Program-made: the position numbers and the translations under genes | In this document: positions 24,079 to 31,949 of the stretch, one piece after another | How the letters are laid out: the number at the start of each line of letters is the position of its first letter | How positions within the stretch are numbered: position 1 is the stretch's first letter | Origin: an uncultured Flavonifractor sp. | Lineage (GTDB): Bacteria; Bacillota; Clostridia; Oscillospirales; Oscillospiraceae | Direction of reading: 5' to 3' | DNA length: 34,987 bases | Assembly: GCF_944387675.1 (NCBI RefSeq) | Contig: NZ_CALXFV010000011.1 | Coordinates: 1-34,987 of the forward strand | Notes under the pieces: model-generated | Database searches by the model: none | Told to the model about the DNA's origin: nothing | What the model saw: the letters and a program-made list of their open reading frames with translations, nothing else

Positions 24079-25518
24079 CTATGGGGCAAACCATGCGGCA
24101 ATTTCCTCCCGTTCGTCCAGGTGATACTGCACGCCGCTTATCTCCTGATAAGTCTCGTGGCCCTTGCCCGCCAGCACCACCGTGTCGCCGGGCATGGCCA
24201 GAGAGAGGGCCAGGGAGATCGCCTGCCGCCGGTCCGGCTCCACATACCGGCGGGCGGAGGTGTCCGCCATTCCCGCCAAAATATCCGCTAGGATGGCCTG
24301 CGGGTCCTCGGTGCGGGGATTGTCGGAGGTGAGCACCGCCACATCCGACAGCTGGCCGGCAATAGCTCCCATCCGGGGGCGCTTGGATCGGTCCCGGTCC
24401 CCGCCGCAGCCGAATAGGCAGATCACCCGTCCGGGGGTAAAGTCCCGGACGGTGGTGAGCACGTTCTCCAGGGCGTCCGGGGTATGGGCGTAGTCAATGA
24501 GCACGGTAAAATCCGCCGGTACCGGCACCACCTCCACCCGGCCTTTCACCCCTTTGGCGGAGGCCAGCGCCCGGGCGCAGGCGGGCAGCGGCAGGCCCAG
24601 AACCACGCCGCAGGCGAGCACCCCCAGGGCGTTGTAGACGGTGAAGCCCCCGGGAATAGCCAGCCGGACCCGGGCAATGGCGGAGAGCGTCACCGCCTCA
24701 AATTCCACCCGCTGGGGGAAAAGCCGCAGGTTTTTGGCGGTGAGATCGGCCTCATCCCGCCGCTCGGAGTAGGTGAAGACGGGGCAGGGGGCGGTGTCGG
24801 CGTAGTACCGGCCGGCCTCATCATCCAGATTGAGCACCGCCGCGCCGCACTGGCGGAAGAGCAGTCCCTTGGCTTGGCGGTAGGACTCCATGGTACCGTG
24901 GAAGTCCAGGTGATCCTGGGTCAGGTTGGTAAAAATGCCCGCCCGGAAATGGATACCGTCCAGCCGGTGGAGCACCAGGGCGTGGGAGGATGCCTCCATT
25001 ACCACATGGGTGCACCCGGCGTCCGCCATATCCCGCAGCAGCTTCTGCACCTCCCAGGATTCCGGGGTGGTGCGGTGGGCAGGGAGGATCTCCGTTCCAA
25101 TCATGTTCTGGTTGGTGCCGATGAGACCCACCTTTGCCCCCAGCACCTCCTCCAGCATGGCTTTCAGCAGATAGGTGGTGGTGGTCTTGCCGTTGGTGCC
25201 GGTGACCGCCAGCACCGTCAGTCCCTCCGCCGGGTGTCCGAACCAGTTGGCGGAGACGGCGGCCAGGGCGGCCCTGGGGTCATGGGCTATCAGCCAAGGT
25301 CCCTCCCGGTCCGGGGGGCGGCGGCAAAGCACTGCCACCGCCCCCCGCTCCAGGGCCTGGTCAATATACCGGTGTCCGTCGGTCTTGTACCCCGGCAGGG
25401 CCACAAAGAGGCAGCCGGGTATCATGGCTCGGGTGTCATAGCAGATGCCGGTGATTTCCACGTCCTGTGCCTGCCGGGCGGTGAGGGATACCCCGGAGAG
25501 CACCTGGTTCAGCTTCAT
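24079..25518 (-). CDS. murE: UDP-N-acetylmuramoyl-tripeptide synthetase, meso-DAP type
   Basis: Cytosolic ATP-dependent Mur ligase that adds the third residue to the peptidoglycan stem. It has 479 residues. The N-terminal UDP-binding domain (1-100) includes CYDTRAMIPGCLFVAL; the central ATPase has GTNGKTTTT (107-115), the EASSHAL and NLTQDHLDFHGT motifs and the lysine region RQAKGLLF; the C-terminal domain has CGGDRDRSKRP and SDNPRTEDP. The DNPR motif is the signature of meso-diaminopimelate enzymes, so the wall is predicted to be DAP-type. It lies between spoVD (41 bases) and mraY. Confidence 0.97.
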   Translation of the reverse strand: MKLNQVLSGVSLTARQAQDVEITGICYDTRAMIPGCLFVALPGYKTDGHRYIDQALERGAVAVLCRRPPDREGPWLIAHDPRAALAAVSANWFGHPAEGLTVLAVTGTNGKTTTTYLLKAMLEEVLGAKVGLIGTNQNMIGTEILPAHRTTPESWEVQKLLRDMADAGCTHVVMEASSHALVLHRLDGIHFRAGIFTNLTQDHLDFHGTMESYRQAKGLLFRQCGAAVLNLDDEAGRYYADTAPCPVFTYSERRDEADLTAKNLRLFPQRVEFEAVTLSAIARVRLAIPGGFTVYNALGVLACGVVLGLPLPACARALASAKGVKGRVEVVPVPADFTVLIDYAHTPDALENVLTTVRDFTPGRVICLFGCGGDRDRSKRPRMGAIAGQLSDVAVLTSDNPRTEDPQAILADILAGMADTSARRYVEPDRRQAISLALSLAMPGDTVVLAGKGHETYQEISGVQYHLDEREEIAAWFAP

Positions 25519-25559
25519 GCGTACACACCCCGCTTTCTTGGCTGGGCCGGGCGGCCGGT

Positions 25560-27923
25560 TTACAGTCCGGCGCCGCTGGCGGTGGAATCGGTAAAGCGCA
25601 CCTCAATGGCGGTACCCCGGTCCACCAGGGTACCGGCGGCCACCTCCTGCTCATAGGCGGTACTGGCACTGTAGTCGGCGGCGCCGCTGGCCTTCAGGTA
25701 GAGCCCCGCCTCGCTGAGTCTCGCCTGAGCCTGTTCCAGGCTGAGGCCCACCACATTGGGAACCTCCACCTGATCGGTGGGTACCTCCTCACCCAGGTAG
25801 AGCACCACCTGGCTGCCGCCGGGAATGGAGGCGCCCTGGGCGGGAATCTGGCCGGTGACGGTGTCCCCGTCACCCACGGTACGCAGGGTCAGGTTGTTTT
25901 TCTTCAGGGTGGTGGTGGCGGTGGCCAGCGTCTGACCGGTGACATTGGGTACCAGCACGTCGGCGGTGGCGGAGTAGGTCTTCTCCACTCCCAGGTGGTC
26001 CAGGATGTTCTCCAGCAGTTCACTGGCCATAAGGGCCGCCATGTTGCCGCCGCTGATGTACCATCCGCCGGCGGTGACATCCGCCCCGGGACTGGCCGGC
26101 TTGGGGCTGTCGTAGGCCAGCAGGATGACCACCTGGGGATCGTCCGCCGGCGCAAAGCCCAGGAAGGAGACAATGGTGTGTCCCTCGCCCTTCAGGGTCT
26201 CGGAGGAGCCGGTCTTGCCGCCGATGCGGTAGCCTTCCACGGCGGCGTTTTTGCCGGTGCCGCCATCCACCACCTTCTCCAGAATGGCCCGGCAGCGCGC
26301 GCTGGTCTGCTCACTGATCACCTGGCGCACCTCGGTGGGTTCGGTGCGCTCCACCACATTGCCGTCGGCGTCGGTGACCTGGCTGACCACGTAGGGTTGC
26401 ATCAGGTGGCCGCCGTTGATGACGGCGGAGGCGGCGATAATGAGCTGGATGGGGGTGACGTTGAAGCGCTGGCCGAAGGAGGCAGTAGCCAGGTTCACGT
26501 TGTTGAAAGCGTCCCGGCCCCAGATGACGCCGGTGGACTCGCCCTGCATGTCAATGCCGGTGAGTTCCAGAAAGCCGAAGTCCTCCAGGTAGTCGTAGAA
26601 CTTCTCCGCCCCCAGCCGCTGGCCGATGGCAATAAAGGCGGGGTTGCAGGAGTTGGCCACCGCCTTGGCCAGATCCTGATCCTTGTGGCCTTTGGTCTCC
26701 GAGCAGTAGATGGGCCGGGACCAACCCTCCACCGTGGTGCTGCCGGAGCAGTAAAAGTGGTCGCTCTCCGTGACCACACCCTCCTCCAGGGCGGCGGCCA
26801 GCACCACGGACTTGAAGGTGGAGCCGGGCTCGTAGGTATCGTTGATGGCCTTGTTGCGCCACTGCTGAAGCTGGGTGTCCTGGAGAGCCTGGGTATAGGC
26901 CTCCTCACTGGAGGAGGGGTCGTTCTTCACCGACTCCAGATAGGCGGAGAGCACCGGATCGGTGACTCCCCAGGGGTCGTTCAGATCGTAGGTGGGGGAG
27001 TTGGCCCAGGCCAGGATCTCCCCGGTGTTGGGGTCCATGGCGATGCAGAAGCCGCCGTCCTGGACGTCAAACTGCTCCACGCCCTTTTGCAGGATACTCT
27101 CGCAGAAGTACTGGATGGTGGCGTCAATGGTGAGGGTCAGGTCGTCGCCGTCGGTGGCGTCATAGTAGTCCTCAAACCAGTAGAGCATCTCGGTACCCAC
27201 GCCGTTTTTTGCCGTCACCACCCGGCCGCTCTCCCCGGAGAGTTCGTCCTCATACAGGGCCTCCACCCCGTAGGCTCCCTCTCCCACATTGGGGTTAAAC
27301 CAGCCGATGACCTGGGCGGCCAGACTGCCCTTGGGGTAATACCGCTTGCTGGTGGGCATGAGATAGATACCGCTGATGTGGTTTTCCGTAATGAATTCCT
27401 GGACGGCGTCCGACTCCTCCGCGTCCACCCGCCACTTGATCATCTCGTAGAGGGAATTCTCCTTGGCCAGCCGGGCCAGGATGTCGTCCACCTCCAAATC
27501 CAGAATTTCCGCCAGGTTCTCCGCGATAAACTGGCTGGTGGGTTCGGGATAGTCCGGCGGCTCCTTGTCGTTTTCCAGTGCGTTCTTCACCTTCTCCTGG
27601 TAATCCTTCTGGCACTGGAGAATCTCCTTGGGGGAGAGTTGCACGTTGTATACCGTGGCGCTGAGGGCCAGGGGCACCCCGCTGCTGTCGTAGATGGTAC
27701 CCCGGTTGGCCTCCACCGTGCTGTCCTTGGTCTGCTGGTCCGCCACCAGTTCCCGGTACTTGTCGTACTCCTCAATCTGGATCTGCCAGAGGCGGAAAAA
27801 CAGCGGCGTAAACACCACCACGCCGAAAACCGCCATCAGGATCAGGGTGCGAATGAGGATGGTACGGTTTGCCTTCCGGTCCGGCTGCTGCCGGATCACC
27901 CGGTCTTTCTTTCTGTGCGCCAT
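25560..27923 (-). CDS. spoVD: Class B penicillin-binding protein with PASTA domains (SpoVD/FtsI type)
   Basis: Septal D,D-transpeptidase that cross-links peptidoglycan with FtsW/SpoVE. It has 787 residues: a basic cytosolic tail, one membrane anchor (about 22-45), a PBP dimerisation domain (about 60-245, including EANRGTIYDSSGVPLA) and a transpeptidase domain with S368-T-F-K371, the SxN motif S425-C-N427 and K570-T-G. Two C-terminal PASTA repeats (VPNVTGQTLATA..., VPNVVGLSLEQAQ...) fill about the last 130 residues. Bacillus carries two such genes here (pbpB with two PASTA domains and spoVD with one); this window has one, so it could do both jobs. A candidate sigma-E promoter and a long hairpin lie in the 187-base gap before it. 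The symbol is by position and architecture; pbpB or ftsI would also be fair. Confidence 0.93.
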   Translation of the reverse strand: MAHRKKDRVIRQQPDRKANRTILIRTLILMAVFGVVVFTPLFFRLWQIQIEEYDKYRELVADQQTKDSTVEANRGTIYDSSGVPLALSATVYNVQLSPKEILQCQKDYQEKVKNALENDKEPPDYPEPTSQFIAENLAEILDLEVDDILARLAKENSLYEMIKWRVDAEESDAVQEFITENHISGIYLMPTSKRYYPKGSLAAQVIGWFNPNVGEGAYGVEALYEDELSGESGRVVTAKNGVGTEMLYWFEDYYDATDGDDLTLTIDATIQYFCESILQKGVEQFDVQDGGFCIAMDPNTGEILAWANSPTYDLNDPWGVTDPVLSAYLESVKNDPSSSEEAYTQALQDTQLQQWRNKAINDTYEPGSTFKSVVLAAALEEGVVTESDHFYCSGSTTVEGWSRPIYCSETKGHKDQDLAKAVANSCNPAFIAIGQRLGAEKFYDYLEDFGFLELTGIDMQGESTGVIWGRDAFNNVNLATASFGQRFNVTPIQLIIAASAVINGGHLMQPYVVSQVTDADGNVVERTEPTEVRQVISEQTSARCRAILEKVVDGGTGKNAAVEGYRIGGKTGSSETLKGEGHTIVSFLGFAPADDPQVVILLAYDSPKPASPGADVTAGGWYISGGNMAALMASELLENILDHLGVEKTYSATADVLVPNVTGQTLATATTTLKKNNLTLRTVGDGDTVTGQIPAQGASIPGGSQVVLYLGEEVPTDQVEVPNVVGLSLEQAQARLSEAGLYLKASGAADYSASTAYEQEVAAGTLVDRGTAIEVRFTDSTASGAGL

Positions 27924-27985
27924 GACTGGTCACCTCGCTTGGGATGTCTGGCCGGGGCTTCTGGCTCCGGCGGATAGCTACAGCG

Positions 27986-28019
27986 GAGGGCGTAAGAAAA
28001 TTGCTTTTCTTACGCCCTC
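27986..28019 (-). repeat. Perfect 15-bp hairpin between ftsL and spoVD
   Basis: Arms 27986-28000 and 28005-28019 are perfect complements around a TTGC loop on the plus strand. The A/T-rich inner part and GC-rich outer part resemble a terminator, but no T-run follows on the transcribed minus strand. It sits in the untranslated leader of spoVD, 62 bases before the start. It may act in RNA processing or partial attenuation. Confidence 0.6.
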
Positions 28020-28095
28020 TTTCGTCCATTTTCTGCTTCATACGGGTGGGCCGCCCGGCGGCAGCCCATCTCTCTTTTTATGGGATCTGCAAATC

Positions 28096-28125
28096 ACTAT
28101 ATGGCTGCGGTCACTGGAAATATTC
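28096..28125 (-). promoter_or_regulatory. Candidate sigma-E (sporulation) promoter for spoVD
   Basis: The minus strand reads GAATATT (28119-28125), 15 bp, then CATATAGT (28096-28103). The B. subtilis sigma-E consensus is KMATATT, 14-15 bp, CATACAMT: the -35 fits fully and the -10 fits 6 of 8. B. subtilis spoVD is known to be sigma-E dependent. The -35 overlaps the last codons of ftsL. Confidence 0.5.
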
Positions 28126-28677
28126 CACAATCTCCGTCGCAATGGATTCTATGCCCTCCAGGAAGCCCCCGGCTTCCCCGCCGGTCTCCTCCTGGGCAAA
28201 CAGCATCACCGAATCGGGCTCGGACAGGTCCACATAGATGGTCTGGCCGTTCTGGGGCTTGACCATGGTGCCGTTGGTCGTCATCTCCGACTCAATGCTG
28301 TCCAGGTCGTAGGCCAACTCGTACTGCGCCCGCAGCTTGGCCTCTTCCGAGCGCAGCTCGGTCATCTCGCTGCGCAGGTCCACCACCTGCTGGGAGATCA
28401 CCGTCAGGTTTACATAGCTGTACAGCAGCAGCAGCGCAAACACCGCCACCGCCAAAAAGCCGGCCACCGCGAAGGGGGACACCTGACCCGCCTCCCGCAC
28501 CCGGATTCTGGGCCGGGCCACCACCCGCTCCTTGGGCCGGACCAGCGGCCGGGGCTGCAAAACCTCCTCGCCGGGAAGCTGCCGTACCGCCGAACCGTCA
28601 TAGGCATTATAGGGGATATCGTTGTATCGGTCGTATCGTGCTCTGTACTTTACGGCAGCTGCCATGCCTGCGTCCAC
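28111..28677 (-). CDS. ftsL: FtsL-like bitopic division protein
   Basis: This gene encodes 188 residues from a GTG at 28677 preceded by AAGGAG six bases upstream; ATG 28665 is an alternative four codons later. It has a long cytosolic N-terminal part (about 1-70, with a basic stretch RPLVRPKERVVARPRIRVRE), one transmembrane helix (about 76-96) and a leucine-zipper-like coiled coil (VVDLRSEMTELRSEEAKLRA). The short extracytoplasmic end is acidic. Size, topology and position between rsmH and the septal PBP identify it as FtsL, which partners FtsQ/DivIB and FtsB to activate FtsW-FtsI. The cytosolic part is longer than in B. subtilis FtsL. Sequence identity in this family is low, so the call rests on architecture and place. 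Confidence 0.83.
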   Translation of the reverse strand: MDAGMAAAVKYRARYDRYNDIPYNAYDGSAVRQLPGEEVLQPRPLVRPKERVVARPRIRVREAGQVSPFAVAGFLAVAVFALLLLYSYVNLTVISQQVVDLRSEMTELRSEEAKLRAQYELAYDLDSIESEMTTNGTMVKPQNGQTIYVDLSEPDSVMLFAQEETGGEAGGFLEGIESIATEIVEYFQ

Positions 28678-28696
28678 TCCATTCTCCTTGGTATGC

Positions 28697-29638
28697 TTAC
28701 AGCTTCTCCACCACCCGGAGCTTGGCGCTGCGGGCTCTGGGGTTTTCCTCCAGTTCCGCCGTTCCGGCGGCAATAGGCTTTTTGTTCACCAGCCTCACCT
28801 GGGGCTTTTTCCCGCACACACACACGGGAAAGTCCGGCGGGCAGGTGCAGCCCTTGGCAAATTCCGCCAGGGCGTTTTTCACAATGCGGTCCTCCAGGGA
28901 GTGGAAGGAGATCACCGCCAGCCGTCCGCCGGAATTCAGGCGGGGTACCGCGGCGCGCACCATCTTGTCCACCGCCGCAAGCTCGTCATTCACCGCGATG
29001 CGGATGGCCTGAAAGCTGCGCTTGGCGGGGTGCTGCTTCTCCCGCAGGGCGGAGGCCGGCATAGCCGAGCGGATGATCTCCACCAGCTGAAGGGTGGTTT
29101 CTATCTCTCTTTGGTCCCTGGCCCGGACGATGGCCCCCGCGATGGCGGGGGCGTACCGCTCCTCCCCGTACTGCCAGAGGATGCGCCGCAGCTCCTCCTG
29201 GGGCCACTCATTGACCACCGTCCGGGCCGTCAGGGTATCGGTCTTGTCCATTCTCATGTCCAGGGGCGCGTCCGCCATGTAGGAAAATCCCCGAGACGGG
29301 TCGTCCAGCTGGGGAGAGGACACCCCCAAGTCAAAGAGCATGCCGTCCACTCTGCCCAGACACAGTCCGTCCAGAATGGCGTCCAGCTCACAGAAGTTGC
29401 CGTGTACCAGCTCCACCCTGTCCCGCCAGGGGGCCAGCCGTTCCTCCGCCGCTTCCAGGGCCGCCTGATCCCGGTCCACGCAGATCAGCCTGCCGCCGGT
29501 CAGCCGTTTGGCAATCTCCCGGCTGTGGCCGGCCCGGCCCAGAGTACCGTCCAGATAAATTCCGTCCGGCCGGATGTTCAGCCCCTCCATGCACTCAGCC
29601 AGCAGCACCGGCTTGTGCATATAGCTCTGTTCTCTCAT
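28697..29638 (-). CDS. rsmH: 16S rRNA (cytosine(1402)-N(4))-methyltransferase
   Basis: SAM-dependent enzyme (also called MraW) that methylates C1402 in the decoding centre of 16S rRNA. It has 313 residues. Motifs are HKPVLLAECMEGL, DGTLGRAGHS, the DLGVSSPQLDDPSRGFS block and the C-terminal VISFHSLEDRIVKN. A cysteine-rich piece (CTCPPDFPVCVCG) near residue 270 is common in Firmicutes members. The ATG at 29638 lies one base after the mraZ stop; ATG 29620 is a possible alternative, since neither has a strong ribosome binding site. Translation is likely coupled to mraZ. Confidence 0.97.
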   Translation of the reverse strand: MREQSYMHKPVLLAECMEGLNIRPDGIYLDGTLGRAGHSREIAKRLTGGRLICVDRDQAALEAAEERLAPWRDRVELVHGNFCELDAILDGLCLGRVDGMLFDLGVSSPQLDDPSRGFSYMADAPLDMRMDKTDTLTARTVVNEWPQEELRRILWQYGEERYAPAIAGAIVRARDQREIETTLQLVEIIRSAMPASALREKQHPAKRSFQAIRIAVNDELAAVDKMVRAAVPRLNSGGRLAVISFHSLEDRIVKNALAEFAKGCTCPPDFPVCVCGKKPQVRLVNKKPIAAGTAELEENPRARSAKLRVVEKL

Positions 29639-29639
29639 C

Positions 29640-30065
29640 TCAGAATCCCAAAGCCTCCATACAGGCCGACATCTTCTCCGGCGTCATCTCTTCCTCCTCC
29701 TGAGCCTGCCAGGCGCCGGCGCTCCAGATCTCCGCCCGGTCGTGGACGCCCAGAATCACCACATCCTTGTCCAGCCCGGCGTACTTGCGCAGCTTCTGAG
29801 GGATGACAATCCGCCCCTGGCTGTCCAGCTCGCACTTTGCGGCGTTGGCAAACAGGGGGCGCATGGCCTTGGACTGGCTCATAGGCAGGGAGGCAAACTT
29901 TTCTGTAAACCTGTCCCAGGTGGATTGGGGATAGATGGCCAGGCAGGCATCCACGCCCATGGCCAAATAAAAGGTAACCCCCAGCTCCTCCCGGAGCTTG
30001 GCGGGAATGAACAGGCGGCCCTTGGAATCAATGCTGTGCTCGTAGGTCCCGGTCACGCCCTTCAC
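29640..30065 (-). CDS. mraZ: Transcriptional regulator MraZ
   Basis: DNA-binding protein that forms a ring of subunits and represses its own dcw operon by binding short repeats at the promoter. It has 141 residues made of two SpoVT/AbrB-like folds: GTYEHSIDSKGRLFIPAKLREEL (about 6-28) and CELDSQGRIVIPQKLRKYAGL (about 78-98), each with the DxxGR motif. The start is a GTG at 30065 after GGAGGGGAA. Three candidate binding repeats and a consensus promoter lie directly upstream, which fits autoregulation. First gene of the 13-gene operon. Confidence 0.96.
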   Translation of the reverse strand: MKGVTGTYEHSIDSKGRLFIPAKLREELGVTFYLAMGVDACLAIYPQSTWDRFTEKFASLPMSQSKAMRPLFANAAKCELDSQGRIVIPQKLRKYAGLDKDVVILGVHDRAEIWSAGAWQAQEEEEMTPEKMSACMEALGF

Positions 30066-30070
30066 TTCCC

Positions 30071-30120
30071 CTCCACTTTACTGAATTTAAGCGGGTTTTT
30101 CCTCCACTTTGCTCCACTTA
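30071..30120 (-). promoter_or_regulatory. MraZ-type operator repeats
   Basis: The minus strand carries AAAGTGGAG at 30071-30079 and 30102-30110, and TAAGTGGAG at 30112-30120. Starts are 10 and 31 bases apart, about one and three helical turns, as expected for a ring-shaped regulator contacting one face. They lie between the transcription start and the mraZ ribosome binding site. AAAGTGG-type repeats are known MraZ targets in Mollicutes. Confidence 0.75.
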
Positions 30121-30127
30121 CTTTTTT

Positions 30128-30156
30128 AGTATAAATGCTTTGTAACAGAATTGCAA
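30128..30156 (-). promoter_or_regulatory. Main sigma-A promoter of the dcw operon
   Basis: On the minus strand TTGCAA (30151-30156), 17 bp, TATACT (30128-30133). The predicted start near 30121 lies directly before the MraZ repeats. The rest of the gap up to 30265 is AT-rich and shows no gene. Confidence 0.88.
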
Positions 30157-30264
30157 TAGTTTTTTCTTCTTTTTTAAAGAGAAAAACGGCTGTTTTCCCT
30201 GCGAAATCCCAGGTTTTCAGCATGAAAAACATATGTTCGACTTCTTGATGTTACAAGTGGAAAC

Positions 30265-30294
30265 AAAAAACCACCATACCTTGCGGTATGGTGG
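30265..30294 (-). terminator. Intrinsic terminator of the uvrC-coaD operon
   Basis: The 10-bp arms 30271-30280 and 30285-30294 are perfect complements with a 4-base loop; the minus strand continues with six Ts. It lies 47 bases after the last gene and separates the operon from the mraZ promoter. Confidence 0.93.
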
Positions 30295-30341
30295 TGAAAA
30301 AATACCATATTTCGATGTTACGTAAACGGAAATCCGGGGGG

Positions 30342-30848
30342 TTATTCGTCGGCAGCGGCGTCATAGGGCTGACGCCCGCCGGAGTTGGAACCCCCGGCCA
30401 GAGCGCGGAATCGGACCCGGGATTTCTTGATCTCGTCATAGGCCTCGGCCACCGCCTCCTCGGTGCGGCGAAGGGCATCCTCACAGTAGTCGTTGGCCGC
30501 CTTGCGCAGGTCCCGGCTGCGCTCCTCGGCGGTGCGGAGCATCTCGTTGGCCTTCTGCTTGGCCTGGGCCAGCACCTCGTCCTCGGCCACCATCTGCCTG
30601 GCCTGCTCCTCCGCCTGCTTGCGGATCAGCTCGCCCTCCCGCTTGGCGGAGTTGATGTACTCCGCCCGGGCGGCAATCAGCTTCTTGGCCTCGGCCAGCT
30701 CCATGGGAAATTGGGCGCGGATCTCGTCCAGCAGATCCAGGGCCTTGTCCCGCTCCAAAATGCACTTATCACTGCTCAAAGGCATGCTCTTGGCCTCGTC
30801 AATCATCTCAAAGAGCATATCCAGCAATTCATCTACGCCGGTCGCCAT
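30342..30848 (-). CDS. Uncharacterised coiled-coil protein next to coaD
   Basis: This gene encodes 168 residues, almost entirely charged helix: Ala, Glu, Lys and Arg-rich heptads (for example RKQAEEQARQMVAEDEVLAQ) from about residue 30 to 145, with no membrane segment and no nucleotide-binding motif. It resembles the stator-stalk subunits of ATP synthases in composition, and such genes are often labelled ATPase for that reason, but there are no other ATPase genes around. In Clostridia a similar gene often follows coaD. Its ATG overlaps the coaD stop by one base (TGATG). The C-terminus is a disordered Gly/Ser-rich tail. A structural or septum-associated role is possible; no function is assigned. 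Confidence 0.8.
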   Translation of the reverse strand: MATGVDELLDMLFEMIDEAKSMPLSSDKCILERDKALDLLDEIRAQFPMELAEAKKLIAARAEYINSAKREGELIRKQAEEQARQMVAEDEVLAQAKQKANEMLRTAEERSRDLRKAANDYCEDALRRTEEAVAEAYDEIKKSRVRFRALAGGSNSGGRQPYDAAADE

Positions 30849-31345
30849 CAGCTATCCCTCCTGCTGTCCATTTTCCGCTGTACGTCCTCAATGATTTCCC
30901 GGGGGAGAAAGTCCGTCAGGTCCGCCCCGTAACGGGCCATCTCCTTCACCACACTGGAGCTGATATAGGTATACTTGGTGCTGGAGGGGAGAAACATGGT
31001 CTCCAGCCGGGGGTTGAGCTTGCGGTTGATGAGGGCCATCTGCAGCTCATTTTCGTAGTCGGACACCGCCCGCAGACCCTTCACCAGGGTACAGGCCTTC
31101 CGCTGTCTGGCATACTCGGCCAGCAGGGTGGAGGAACAATCCACCTCCACATTGGGCAGCTTTGCCACCACCTTGCGGATGAGCTCCACCCGCTCCTCCG
31201 GGGTGAACAGCCCCCGGTTCATCTTCTCCGAGTTCACCAGCACGCATACAATCAGCTTGTCAAAGCAGACGGCGGCCCGCTTGATGATATTCAGATGCCC
31301 CAGGGTAATGGGGTCAAAGCTGCCGGGGTAGATGGCGGTTTTCAT
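30848..31345 (-). CDS. coaD: Phosphopantetheine adenylyltransferase
   Basis: Cytosolic enzyme of coenzyme A synthesis that joins ATP and 4'-phosphopantetheine to dephospho-CoA. It has 165 residues, normal for the family. Visible features are YPGSFDPITLGHLNII with the nucleotidyltransferase T/HxGH motif, KGLRAVSDYENELQMALINRKL in the substrate pocket and the ISSSVVKEMARYGADL segment. It follows rsmD by 34 bases, a pairing conserved across Firmicutes and Proteobacteria. Confidence 0.97.
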   Translation of the reverse strand: MKTAIYPGSFDPITLGHLNIIKRAAVCFDKLIVCVLVNSEKMNRGLFTPEERVELIRKVVAKLPNVEVDCSSTLLAEYARQRKACTLVKGLRAVSDYENELQMALINRKLNPRLETMFLPSSTKYTYISSSVVKEMARYGADLTDFLPREIIEDVQRKMDSRRDS

Positions 31346-31379
31346 GTGGGCTCACATCCTCATCTCGGGGAAAAGGGGG

Positions 31380-31925
31380 TCAGACGTCCCGGTGGTACAG
31401 CGTAATCTTGATTTTGCCGTAGCGGTAATCCCGGCCCTTGCGATAGGGGGCGGGCAGCTCCGGCAGCACCGCTTCGGCGGCACTTTCGCAGATTATTATA
31501 CCATTTTCCGTCCCGATGTCAATCTTGGCGATGGCCTCCAGGGCTTTTTCCAGCATACCGGTGCCGTAGGGCGGGTCCAGAAAGATCAAATCAAACTTTT
31601 CCCCGCAGCCGGTGAGGAAGGCCAGGTAATCTCCCTGGATCACCCTGGCGCTGTCCGCCAGGCCGGTGTGGGCCAGATTGTCCCGGATGACAGCGGCGGC
31701 CTCCCGCCGCACATCCACAAAGGTGCAGCGGGCCGCCCCCCGGGACAGGGCCTCAATACCCATCTGTCCGGTTCCGCCAAATAAATCCAGCACCCGCCGG
31801 CCCTCAATGTCAAACTGGACGATGTTGAATACCGACTCCTTCACCTTATCGGTGGTGGGCCGGGTCTCCAGGCCGGGCAGTTCCTTCAGCTTCCGGCCCC
31901 GGGCGGTTCCCGTAATGACGCGCAT
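31380..31925 (-). CDS. rsmD: 16S rRNA (guanine(966)-N(2))-methyltransferase
   Basis: SAM-dependent methyltransferase acting on G966 of 16S rRNA in assembled small subunits. It has 181 residues. Motifs are MRVITGTARGRKL, RPTTDKVKESVFN, the SAM-binding DLFGGTGQMGIEALSRGA and the catalytic FLDPPYGTG. The start at 31925 matches the family's usual MRVI beginning. It lies directly upstream of coaD and 24 bases after the transglutaminase-like gene, in one transcript. Confidence 0.97.
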   Translation of the reverse strand: MRVITGTARGRKLKELPGLETRPTTDKVKESVFNIVQFDIEGRRVLDLFGGTGQMGIEALSRGAARCTFVDVRREAAAVIRDNLAHTGLADSARVIQGDYLAFLTGCGEKFDLIFLDPPYGTGMLEKALEAIAKIDIGTENGIIICESAAEAVLPELPAPYRKGRDYRYGKIKITLYHRDV

Positions 31926-31949
31926 GGCTCTCTCATCCTTTCTCTGTCC

